The notes beneath the pieces are model-generated. The model saw only the letters and a list, made by a program, of their open reading frames with translations, was not told where the DNA came from and ran no database searches. Both the position numbers and the translations under genes were made by a program. A stretch of 64,000 nt of DNA from RPQJ01 sp963706755 (GTDB lineage Bacteria > Pseudomonadota > Gammaproteobacteria > Steroidobacterales > Steroidobacteraceae): positions 124,001 through 188,000 of the forward strand of contig CAVPNH010000011.1 in assembly GCA_963706755.1 (NCBI GenBank), in the 5' to 3' direction. Position 1 is the stretch's first letter, and every line of letters starts with the position of its first letter. Below, one piece after another: positions 1 to 7,245 of this stretch.

Positions 1-642
1 GCCCAGTAGATGTGCTCGTACATGTCGTCCGTGGCGATGAGCACGTCCGGGTGCCGGCGCAGCACGGCGCCGAGCGCGTGCAGTTCGGCGCTCGTGTAGG
101 CCGCGCCGGTCGGGTTCGACGGGCTGTTCAGCATGAAGAGCCGGGTCTTCGGCGTGATGGCCGCCTCGAGCTGCGCGGCGCGTGATCTTGTAGCCCTGCT
201 CGGGGCCGGCGTACGGCATGACCGGCGTGCCCTCGGCGAGCAGCGCGATGTCGGGGTACGACACCCAGTACGGCGCCGGGATGATCACCTCGTCGCCCGG
301 GTCGATCACCGACATGAACAGGTTGTAGATCGTCTGCTTCGCGCCGGTGGAGACCAGGATCTGCGGCCGCGTGTACTCGATGCCGTTGTCGCGCTTGAAC
401 TTCGCGATGATCGCGTCCTTGAGGTCGGGGATGCCCTCGACCGCGGTGTAGCGCGTGAAGCCCTTGCGGATGGCCTCGATGCCGGCCTCGGCGACGTGCG
501 CCGGCGTGTCGAAATCGGGTTCGCCGACGCCTAGGCCGATGATGTCGCGGCCTTCGGCCTTGAGCCTGGCGACGCGGCCTGTCAGGGCGACGGTGGGTGA
601 GGGCTTGACGCGCTTGAGGCGCTCGGCGAGGACGAGGGTCAC
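1..642 (-). CDS. Aspartate aminotransferase-like, class I (partial, one frameshift)
   Basis: PLP-dependent class I aminotransferase of the aspartate aminotransferase type, transferring the amino group between aspartate and 2-oxoglutarate. Read leftwards from a GTG at 642, the N-terminus is typical: GLGVGEPDFDTP from about residue 36, then VSTGAKQTIYN and APYWVSYP. Near 181-183 one surplus base breaks the frame. The next frame continues with NSPSNPTGAAYT and ATDDMYEHIYW to the window edge, so the half with the PLP lysine lies outside. It is divergent from uvrB with 84 nt between them. The substrate could be another amino acid; the family is clear. The frameshift is probably a consensus error. 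Confidence 0.85.
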   Translation of the reverse strand, partial: MTLVLAERLKRVKPSPTVALTGRVARLKAEGRDIIGLGVGEPDFDTPAHVAEAGIEAIRKGFTRYTAVEGIPDLKDAIIAKFKRDNGIEYTRPQILVSTGAKQTIYNLFMSVIDPGDEVIIPAPYWVSYPDIALLAEGTPVMPYAGPEQGYKITRRAARGGHHAEDPALHAEQPVEPDRRGLHERRTARARRRAAPAPGRAHRHGRHVRAHLLG

Positions 643-726
643 TGGAGTCTTCCGGGGCGGCAGGAGGGACGCGTATTTTAGAGTAAATCTGGCGTTCCAC
701 CGAAACGCGGCTTTCACCGCGGCCCC

Positions 727-2750
727 ATGGAAGCAAGACCTTTCCGGCTGCGCGCGGACTATCAGCCCGCGGGCGACCAGCCCGCAGGCAATCGCGACGC
801 CTCGATGGATGGCCTGCAGAGCGGCCTCGCGCACCAGACGCTGCTCGGCGTCACGGGCTCGGGCAAGACGTTCACCATCGCCAACGTCATCGAGCGCCTG
901 CAGCGGCCGACGCTGGTGATGGCGCACAACAAGACGCTCGCCGCGCAGCTCTACGGCGAGTTCCGGGAGTTCTTCCCGGACAACGCGGTCGAGTACTTCG
1001 TGAGCTACTACGACTACTACCAGCCCGAGGCCTACGTGCCGTCCTCAGACACCTACATCGAGAAGGACGCCTCGGTCAACGCGCACATCGAGCAGATGCG
1101 GCTCTCGGCGACCAAGGCGCTGCTCGAGCGGCACGACTCGATCATCGTCGCGACCGTGTCCGCGATCTACGGCCTGGGCGACCCGCAGGCCTACTTCGCC
1201 ATGGTCCTGCACCTGGTCCGCGGCGAGCGCATGGACCAGCGGAAGCTCCTGCGGCGCCTGGCCGACATGCAGTACACGCGCAACGAGCTCGACCTCAGCG
1301 CCGGCACCTATCGCGTGCGCGGCGACGTAATCGACATCTTCCCGGCCGAGTCCGGGCGCGACGCGGTGCGCGTCGAGCTCTTCGACGACGAGATCGAGGC
1401 GCTGTCGTGGTTCGACCCGCTCACCGGCGAGGTGCTGCGCCGGGTGCCGCGGCTCACGGTTTACCCGTCGTCGCACTACGTCACGCCGAAGGAGCGCATC
1501 GACCAGGCGATCGGCACCATCCGCGAGGAGTTGCGCGAGCGGCTGCTCGAGCTGCGCAGGACTGAACAAGCTGGTCGAGGCGCAGCGGCTCGAGCAGCGC
1601 GTCACCTTCGACCTCGAGATGATGATGGAGGTCGGCTACTGCTCCGGCATCGAGAACTACTCGCGATACCTCTCGGGCCGCGCGGCCGGCGAGCCGCCGC
1701 CGTGCCTGTTCGACTACCTGCCCGAGGACGCGTTGCTCGTGGTCGACGAGAGCCACGTGACCGTTCCGCAGATCGGCGGCATGTACCGCGGCGACCGCTC
1801 GCGCAAGGAGACGCTGGTCGAGTACGGCTTCCGCCTGCCTTCGGCGCTCGACAACCGGCCGTTGCGCTTCGACGAATGGGAGAAGATGGCGCCGCAGATG
1901 ATCTTCGTCTCCGCGACGCCGGGTCCCTACGAGGCGCGCAAGTCCGGGGCGGTGGTGGAGCAGGTCGTGCGGCCGACAGGGCTCGTCGACCCCGAGGTCG
2001 AGGTGCGGCCGGTGCGCACGCAGGTGGACGACGTGCTCTCCGAGATCGGGCGCTGCGTCGAGCGCGACGAACGGGTCCTCATCACCACGCTGACGAAGCG
2101 CATGGCCGAGGACCTGACGGAGTACCTTGACGAGCACGGCGTGCGGGTGCGCTACCTGCACTCCGACATCGAGACGGTCGAGCGGGTGGAGATCATCCGC
2201 GACCTCCGGCTGGGGAAATTCGACGTGCTGGTGGGGATCAATCTCCTGCGCGAGGGGCTGGACATGCCGGAGGTGTCGCTGGTCGCGATCCTCGACGCCG
2301 ACAAGGAAGGCTTCCTGCGCTCGGAGGGGTCGCTGATCCAGACCATCGGCCGCGCGGCCCGCAACGAAAATGGCAGGGCCATCCTCTACGCCGACCGGAT
2401 CACGGGTTCGATCGAGCGCGCAATGGCCGAGACTCGCCGCCGGCGCGAGAAGCAGCTCGAGTACAACGCCACGCACGGGATCACGCCGCGCACGATCCGC
2501 AAGGCGGTGGCAGACGTCATGGAGGGCGCGCGCTCGAGCGCCGGGGCAGGCGGCGGGCGAGGCGAGACGGGGCGCCGCGGCGGTCGCGCCGCTCGGTCCC
2601 GAACAGGCCATGAAGAAGATCAAGAAGCTCGAGGGCGAGATGTACCGGCATGCCCGCAACCTGGAGTTCGAGGAGGCCGCGCGCATCCGCGACGAGATCG
2701 AGCAGCTGCGGCAGGCGTCCTTCGGCGTCCCCGGCCAGCTGGCGGGGTAG
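727..2750 (+). CDS. uvrB: Excinuclease ABC subunit B (two frameshifts)
   Basis: UvrB, the DNA-damage verification helicase of nucleotide excision repair, acting with UvrA and UvrC. The start ATG opens with MEARPFRLRADYQPAGDQP. Walker A GVTGSGKT lies near residue 42 and the beta-hairpin YYDYYQPEAYVP near residue 100. Helicase motifs include VVDESHVT, SATPGPYE, LLREGLDMPE and QTIGRAARN. The C-terminal UVR motif that contacts UvrC is MYRHARNLEFEEAARIRDEI. The coding frame moves by one base near 1561-1564 and again between 2520 and 2590. With both corrected the protein is 673 aa, normal for the family. A hairpin repeat starts at the stop codon. No clear Shine-Dalgarno or LexA site is visible upstream. 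Confidence 0.93.
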
Positions 2751-2807
2751 GGAAAATGGGGACATTCCCCTATTTTCTTCGGAAAAGGGGAATGTCCCCA
2801 TTTTCCC
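2750..2807. repeat. Long hairpin repeat with TTCG loop (GGGGACATTCCCC type)
   Basis: An inverted repeat with arms of 26-28 bp closed by a TTCG tetraloop. The left arm runs 2750-2777 and the right arm 2782-2807; the only flaw is one extra A in the left arm. Each arm holds the core GGGGACATTCCCC or its complement. It begins at the last base of the uvrB stop codon and could end uvrB transcription, though no long T-run follows. It shares the GGGGAC/GTCCCC ends with the elements at 6061-6183 and 49236-49273, so all three look like one REP-like family. Confidence 0.8.
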
Positions 2808-2858
2808 AGCCCCTTTCCCGGCCCCGCCCACTTCCTGTATTCTCCCCGGCTCGTTTGA

Positions 2859-2933
2859 GGGCGCATAGCTCAGCGGTAGAGCACTACCTTGACATGGTAG
2901 GGGTCCGTGGTTCGATCCCACGTGCGCCCACCA
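2859..2933 (+). tRNA. tRNA-Val (anticodon GAC)
   Basis: A cloverleaf can be folded by hand. The acceptor stem GGGCGCA pairs with TGCGCCC (2923-2929). The D-arm has AGCGGTAGA, and the anticodon loop TTGACAT sits between TACC and GGTA with GAC at 2891-2893. The T-arm GTGGTTCGATCCCAC is followed by discriminator A and an encoded CCA (2931-2933). It lies between uvrB and thrS. Confidence 0.96.
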
Positions 2934-2957
2934 GACCCTGACCAGCCAAGGAACCTC

Positions 2958-4883
2958 ATGCCCATCATTACCCTGCCCGATGGCAGCCAGCGAACCTTCG
3001 CCGCGCCGATAACGGTGGCGCAGATCGCGGCCGAAATCGGCCCCGGTCTCGCGAAGGCAGCGCTCGCCGGCAAGGTGGACGGGACGCTCGTCGACACGTC
3101 GTTCTTGATCGAGCGCGACGCGTCGCTCGCGATCGTCACCGGCAGGGATCCCGAGGGCCTCGAGGTCATCCGCCACTCGACGGCGCACCTGCTCGCGCAG
3201 GCCGTCCAGGCGATCTACCCGGACGCGCAGGTCACCATCGGCCCCGTCATCGAGGACGGCTTCTACTACGACTTCGCCTTCAGCCGGCCGTTCACGCCGG
3301 AGGACCTCGCCAGGTTCGAGGCGAAGATGCTGGAACTCGTGAAGGCCGACCTCAGGGTCGAACGCCGCGTGATGGCTCGCGACGAGGCGATAGCGACGTT
3401 CACGAAGATCGGCGAGCACTACAAGGCCGAGATCATCGCGAGCATCCCTGCCGGTGACGACATCAGCCTCTACGGCCAGGGCGACTGGTTCGACCTCTGC
3501 CGCGGGCCGCACGTGCCGAGCACCGGCAAGCTCGGCGCCTTCAAGCTCATGAAGGTCGCCGGCGCGTACTGGCGCGGCGATTCGAAGAACGAGATGCTCC
3601 AGCGCATCTACGGCACGGCCTGGGCGGACGAGAAGAGCCTCAAGGCCTATCTCACCCGTCTCGAGGAGGCCGAGAAACGCGACCACCGACGCGTCGGCCG
3701 CGAACTCGGGCTCTTCCACACGCAGGAAGAGGCCGTCGGCAGCGTGTTCTGGCACCCGAAGGGCTGGACGCTTTGGCGCACGATCGAGCAGTACATGCGC
3801 GAGCGCCTCGCGCAGGAAGGCTACGTCGAGGTACGCACCCCGCAGCTCGTGGACCGCAGCCTCTGGGAGCGGTCGGGCCACTGGGAGAATTACGCTCCCA
3901 ACATGTTCATCGCGGAGTCCGAGAACCGGACGCTCGCGGTCAAGCCCATGAACTGTCCCTGCCACGTCATGATCTACCGGCAGGGCATCAAGTCCTACCG
4001 TGACCTGCCGCTGCGCATGGCGGAGTTCGGCGCCTGCCACCGAAATGAGCCCTCAGGGGCGCTGCACGGCATCATGCGTGTGCGCGCCTTCACCCAGGAC
4101 GACGCGCACATCTTCTGTACCGACGAGCAGGTCAACGCCGAGACCGCGGCGTTCTGCGCGCTTCTGAAGAGCGTCTACGCGGATTTCGGCTTCACGGACG
4201 TCGCGATCAAGTTCTCCGACCGCCCGGCCAAGCGGGCCGGCTCCGACGAGCTCTGGGACAAGGCGGAGGCGGCGCTCAAGCGGGCCTGTGAGGCTGCCGG
4301 GCTCGAGTACACGCTGAACCCCGGGGAGGGCGCCTTCTACGGCCCCAAGCTCGAGTTCGTGCTCCGGGACGCCATCGGCCGGGACTGGCAGTGCGGCACG
4401 CTGCAGCTCGATCCCATCCTCCCGCAACGGCTCGGGGCCGAGTACGTGGGGGAGGACGGGGCGACCCACCACCCGGTCATGCTGCACCGGGCCGTGCTCG
4501 GATCCATGGAGCGCTTCATCGGCATCCTGATCGAGCACCACGCCGGGCGTTTCCCGGTCTGGCTGGCCCCGGTGCAGGCCGTGGTCATGAATATCACCGA
4601 CGGACAGGCCGAATATTGCCGAAAGGCGGCTGAATTCCTGAAAAATCAGGGGCTTCGGGTCGAATTGGATTTGCGAAACGAGAAAGTCGGCTTTAAAATC
4701 CGCGAACATACCCTGCAGCGGGTCCCATACCTGCTGGTCGCGGGCGACCGCGAGTCGGGTTCGAATTCGTTGGCCGTGCGCACGCGCAACGGCAAGGACC
4801 TCGGGGCGATGTCTCTCGAGACGATCGCTGCGGGGCTTGCCGAGGAAGTCGCGAGCCGCGGCCGTACTGTTTTGGAGGTATGA
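2958..4883 (+). CDS. thrS: Threonyl-tRNA synthetase
   Basis: Charges tRNA-Thr with threonine in the cytoplasm. The 641 aa (E. coli 642) run in the standard order: a TGS domain (MPIITLPDGSQRTF at the start), an editing domain with the zinc/editing motif HSTAHLLAQ near residue 73, the class II catalytic core (MNCPCHVMIY, RMAEFGACHRNEPSG, GTLQLDP) and a C-terminal anticodon-binding domain. The ATG at 2958 is chosen because the protein begins exactly as the TGS domain does in homologues; the frame upstream runs through the tRNA. infC follows after 3 nt, so the two are probably co-transcribed. Confidence 0.97.
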   Translation: MPIITLPDGSQRTFAAPITVAQIAAEIGPGLAKAALAGKVDGTLVDTSFLIERDASLAIVTGRDPEGLEVIRHSTAHLLAQAVQAIYPDAQVTIGPVIEDGFYYDFAFSRPFTPEDLARFEAKMLELVKADLRVERRVMARDEAIATFTKIGEHYKAEIIASIPAGDDISLYGQGDWFDLCRGPHVPSTGKLGAFKLMKVAGAYWRGDSKNEMLQRIYGTAWADEKSLKAYLTRLEEAEKRDHRRVGRELGLFHTQEEAVGSVFWHPKGWTLWRTIEQYMRERLAQEGYVEVRTPQLVDRSLWERSGHWENYAPNMFIAESENRTLAVKPMNCPCHVMIYRQGIKSYRDLPLRMAEFGACHRNEPSGALHGIMRVRAFTQDDAHIFCTDEQVNAETAAFCALLKSVYADFGFTDVAIKFSDRPAKRAGSDELWDKAEAALKRACEAAGLEYTLNPGEGAFYGPKLEFVLRDAIGRDWQCGTLQLDPILPQRLGAEYVGEDGATHHPVMLHRAVLGSMERFIGILIEHHAGRFPVWLAPVQAVVMNITDGQAEYCRKAAEFLKNQGLRVELDLRNEKVGFKIREHTLQRVPYLLVAGDRESGSNSLAVRTRNGKDLGAMSLETIAAGLAEEVASRGRTVLEV

Positions 4884-4889
4884 CTTATC
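4874..4889 (+). promoter_or_regulatory. Strong ribosome binding site with AUC start of infC
   Basis: GGAGG (4874-4878) lies exactly 8 nt before ATC at 4887, and the infC frame from this ATC encodes a complete IF3 N-terminus. The Shine-Dalgarno sequence sits inside the last codons of thrS. The E. coli infC gene uses AUU, and IF3 represses its own synthesis by rejecting that abnormal start. A strong site joined to a non-AUG codon suggests the same autoregulation here. Confidence 0.8.
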
Positions 4890-5411
4890 GCTGCCCCAAC
4901 GACCAAGCGCGCCCGGCGCAATGAAGAGATCACGGCCCCGCAGCTGCGCATCATCGGCGCAGACGGCGAACAGGTCGGGGTGATGAGCCGGTACGATGCG
5001 CTGCAGCTTGCTGCTTCGCAGGAACTCGATCTGGTGGAGGTTTCGCCGACTGCGGAGCCGCCGGTTTGCCGGATCGTAGACTTCGGGAAATTCGTGTTCG
5101 AACAGAACAAGAAGACCCAGGCCGCGAAGAAGAAGCAGCGGCAGATCCAGGTCAAGGAAGTGAAGTTTCGTCCCGGAACCGACGAAGGCGACTATCAGAT
5201 CAAGCTCAGGAATCTGATTCGCTTTTTCGAGGAAGGAGACAAGGCCAAGGTAACCCTGAGGTTCCGTGGCCGCGAGATGGCCCACACCGACATCGGACGC
5301 CAGGTCCTGATCCGGTTGCAGAACGACCTCGCCGCACACGCGGTGGTCGAGCAGCACCCGCTGATGGAAGGCCGGCAGATGGTGATGATGATGGGGCCGA
5401 AAAAGAAGTAG
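4887..5411 (+). CDS. infC: Translation initiation factor IF-3 (AUC start)
   Basis: IF3 binds the 30S subunit, prevents early 50S joining and checks start-codon and initiator-tRNA fidelity. The N-domain begins at about residue 12 (NEEITAPQLRIIG). PPVCRIVDFGKF is followed by a lysine-rich linker, and the C-domain carries VKFRPGTDEGDY and VTLRFRGREMAH. From the ATC at 4887 the product is 174 aa (E. coli 180). The first in-frame GTG and ATG (4980, 4983) would delete a third of the N-domain, so they cannot be the start. It lies 3 nt after thrS and upstream of rpmI-rplT, the usual IF3-L35-L20 cluster. Confidence 0.93.
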   Translation: MAAPTTKRARRNEEITAPQLRIIGADGEQVGVMSRYDALQLAASQELDLVEVSPTAEPPVCRIVDFGKFVFEQNKKTQAAKKKQRQIQVKEVKFRPGTDEGDYQIKLRNLIRFFEEGDKAKVTLRFRGREMAHTDIGRQVLIRLQNDLAAHAVVEQHPLMEGRQMVMMMGPKKK

Positions 5412-5441
5412 GGACGGAGCGATTCGTCCTTCGCCCTCGAT

Positions 5442-5459
5442 CCGCGGGTCCGCCCGCGG
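5442..5459 (+). promoter_or_regulatory. Stem-loop in the infC-rpmI leader, possible L20 control element
   Basis: CCGCGGG (5442-5448) pairs perfectly with CCCGCGG (5453-5459) across a 4-nt loop, in the 79-nt gap before rpmI. No T-run follows, so it does not look like a terminator. In E. coli ribosomal protein L20 represses rpmI-rplT by binding structured RNA just upstream of rpmI. Position supports a similar role, but no L20 site was recognised by sequence. Confidence 0.35.
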
Positions 5460-5490
5460 TGAAACGGGCTAGTAAAAAACAGGAGTCCAT

Positions 5491-5685
5491 ATGCCCAAGT
5501 TGAAGACCAACAAGGGCGCGGCAAAGCGTTTTCGCAAGACTGCGAAAGGCTTCAAGCGCGGTCAGTCGCAGAAGCGACACATCCTTACCAAGAAGACGAG
5601 CAAGCGTAAGCGCAATCTGCGCGGCACCACCATGGTTGCCAAGCAGGACGCCGGCCGGCTCGACAAACTGCTTCCGCACGCCTGA
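5491..5685 (+). CDS. rpmI: 50S ribosomal protein L35
   Basis: A 64-residue basic ribosomal protein of the large subunit. MPKLKTNKGAAKRFRKTAKG at the N-terminus and the conserved HILTKKTSKRKRNLRG identify L35, and the length is the family norm. A good AGGAG precedes the ATG by 7 nt. rplT follows after 10 nt; the pair is co-transcribed and, in relatives, repressed by L20. Confidence 0.97.
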   Translation: MPKLKTNKGAAKRFRKTAKGFKRGQSQKRHILTKKTSKRKRNLRGTTMVAKQDAGRLDKLLPHA

Positions 5686-5695
5686 GAGGTGACCC

Positions 5696-6055
5696 ATGGC
5701 ACGAGTTAAGCGTGGCGTCATCGCTGGACGCCGACACAAGAAGGTCCTCGCCAAGGCGAAGGGTTACTACAATGCGCGCCGCAAGGTGTATCGCGCGGCC
5801 AAGCAGGCGGTCATCAAGGCCGGCCAGTACGCCTATCGCGATCGCAAGGCCAAGAAGCGCGATTTCCGCGCGCTGTGGATCACGCGCATCAACGCCGCCG
5901 CCCGCGGGTTCGACCTGTCCTACAGCCGCCTGATGGCGGGCCTGAAGGCGGCCGGGCTCGAGGTCGACCGCAAGATGCTCGCGGACCTCGCGGTGCACGA
6001 CATCGAGGCCTTTGGCAAGCTGGCCGAGCAGGCCAAGGCGAGTCTCGGAACCTGA
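5696..6055 (+). CDS. rplT: 50S ribosomal protein L20
   Basis: A 119-residue 23S rRNA-binding protein needed early in 50S assembly, and the usual autogenous repressor of rpmI-rplT. Starts MARVKRGVIAGRRHKKVLA; the conserved GYYNARRKVYRAAKQAV, YRDRKAKKRDFRALWITRIN and LSYSRLMAGLKAAG are present. GAGGTGACC precedes the ATG. A 123-bp inverted-repeat element lies between this gene and pheS. Confidence 0.97.
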   Translation: MARVKRGVIAGRRHKKVLAKAKGYYNARRKVYRAAKQAVIKAGQYAYRDRKAKKRDFRALWITRINAAARGFDLSYSRLMAGLKAAGLEVDRKMLADLAVHDIEAFGKLAEQAKASLGT

Positions 6056-6060
6056 TCGCG

Positions 6061-6183
6061 TGGGGACTGTCCCCGCAGGGGACTGTCCCCGGCGATCCCC
6101 CGGCGGTCCGTTCGGGGACTGTGTTCAGGGACTGTCCGCTGCAGGGTTGTTCCGGGGACAGTCCCCTGCGGGGACAGTCCCCA
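6061..6183. repeat. Composite inverted repeat, four GGGGACWGTCCCC palindromes
   Basis: Two tandem copies of GGGGACTGTCCCC (6062-6074, 6078-6090) are mirrored by two tandem copies of GGGGACAGTCCCC (6154-6166, 6170-6182). Together they form perfect 32-bp inverted arms, 6061-6092 and 6152-6183, around a 59-bp centre that holds degenerate versions of the same core. The architecture is that of a REP doublet (BIME) or a very small MITE. It fills almost the whole rplT-pheS gap inside an essential operon, and would form a very stable RNA hairpin. No transposase gene is nearby. Confidence 0.85.
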
Positions 6184-6194
6184 ATGGTTGAGAC

Positions 6195-7226
6195 ATGACT
6201 GACCAGTCCACCCACGACCTCGAGACGCTTGCCGCACGGGCACGGGAGTCCGTGGCCGCCTGCGCGAGCCTGGCCGCGGTCGAGGAACTCAAGGTCGAAC
6301 TCTTCGGCAAGAAAGGCGCGATCACCGCGCTGCTGAAGACGCTCGGCTCGCTCGCGCCGGACGCGCGCCGCGAGGCGGGCGCGCGCATCAACTCGGTGCG
6401 CGACGAGTTGGGCGCGCTGGTTGCCGCGCGACAGGGCGAGCTCGAGCGCGAGGAGCTGGAGCGCAGTCTTGCCGCGGGGCGCATCGACGTCACCCAGCCG
6501 GGCCGCGGCCAGCAGCCGGGCACGCATCACCCGATCACGCGCGTGCGTCGTCGTATCGAGGCGCTGTTCCGTAATTCGGGTTTCAGCGTCGAAGACGGCC
6601 CCGAGGTCGAGGACGACTGGCACAACTTCGAGGCGCTCAACATCCCCGCGAACCATCCGGCCCGGGCGATGCACGATACATTCTATTTCCCGGACGGGCG
6701 GCTGCTGCGCACCCACACCTCGCCGGTGCAGGTCCGCGCCATGCTGCGCGAGAAGCCGCCGTTGCGGATGATCATGCCGGGACGCGTCTATCGCTGCGAT
6801 TCCGACATGACGCACACGCCGATGTTCCACCAGGTCGAGGGGCTGGTCGTGGACGAGGGCGTGAGCTTCGCGCACCTGAAGTCGGTGCTGCACCACTTCG
6901 TCGAGCAGTTCTTCGAGCGCAAGCTCGGCATCCGCTTCCGGCCCTCGTATTTCCCTTTCACCGAGCCCTCGGCCGAGGTGGACATCGAGTGCGTCTTCTG
7001 CAGCGGCAGGGGTTGCCGCGTCTGCAAGGGCACGGGCTGGCTCGAGGTCGCCGGCTGCGGGATGGTGCACCCGAACGTGCTCGGCAACGTGGGCATCGAC
7101 CCGGAGCGCTACACAGGCTACGCATTCGGCATGGGGATCGAGCGGCTCACGATGCTTCGCTACAACGTGAACGACATCCGCATGTACTTCGAGAACGACC
7201 TGCGCTTCCTGCGCCAGTTCGGCTGA
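6195..7226 (+). CDS. pheS: Phenylalanyl-tRNA synthetase alpha subunit
   Basis: Catalytic subunit of the alpha2-beta2 PheRS that charges tRNA-Phe. The 343 residues have the N-terminal coiled-coil tRNA-binding region followed by the class II core: THHPITRVRRRIEALF, TSPVQVRAM, PGRVYRCDSDMTHTPMFHQ (motif 2), the FRPSYFPFTEPSAE stretch and motif 3 GMGIERLTMLRY. A cysteine-rich stretch, ECVFCSGRGCRVCKGTG, is visible before motif 3. The ribosome binding site is weak (GGTTGAGAC) and follows the inverted-repeat element. pheT starts 20 nt downstream. Confidence 0.96.
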   Translation: MTDQSTHDLETLAARARESVAACASLAAVEELKVELFGKKGAITALLKTLGSLAPDARREAGARINSVRDELGALVAARQGELEREELERSLAAGRIDVTQPGRGQQPGTHHPITRVRRRIEALFRNSGFSVEDGPEVEDDWHNFEALNIPANHPARAMHDTFYFPDGRLLRTHTSPVQVRAMLREKPPLRMIMPGRVYRCDSDMTHTPMFHQVEGLVVDEGVSFAHLKSVLHHFVEQFFERKLGIRFRPSYFPFTEPSAEVDIECVFCSGRGCRVCKGTGWLEVAGCGMVHPNVLGNVGIDPERYTGYAFGMGIERLTMLRYNVNDIRMYFENDLRFLRQFG

Positions 7227-7245
7227 GCCGCGGACGGACGCACGC

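Noticed and set aside
660..726. Possible LexA box upstream of uvrB (TTTTAGAGTAAAT)
   Set aside because: It fits neither CTGT-N8-ACAG nor the Xanthomonas-type TTAG-N6-TACTA spacing.
5491..6055. Programmed frameshifting as an explanation for the broken genes
   Set aside because: The breaks have no common slippery heptamer or downstream structure and occur in genes never known to use it. Several lie in or beside short homopolymers, as sequencing errors do.
6061..6183. CRISPR array, because of four near-identical short units
   Set aside because: The units are palindromes in mirrored tandems with 3-nt gaps inside each tandem; there are no spacers of regular length and no cas genes.
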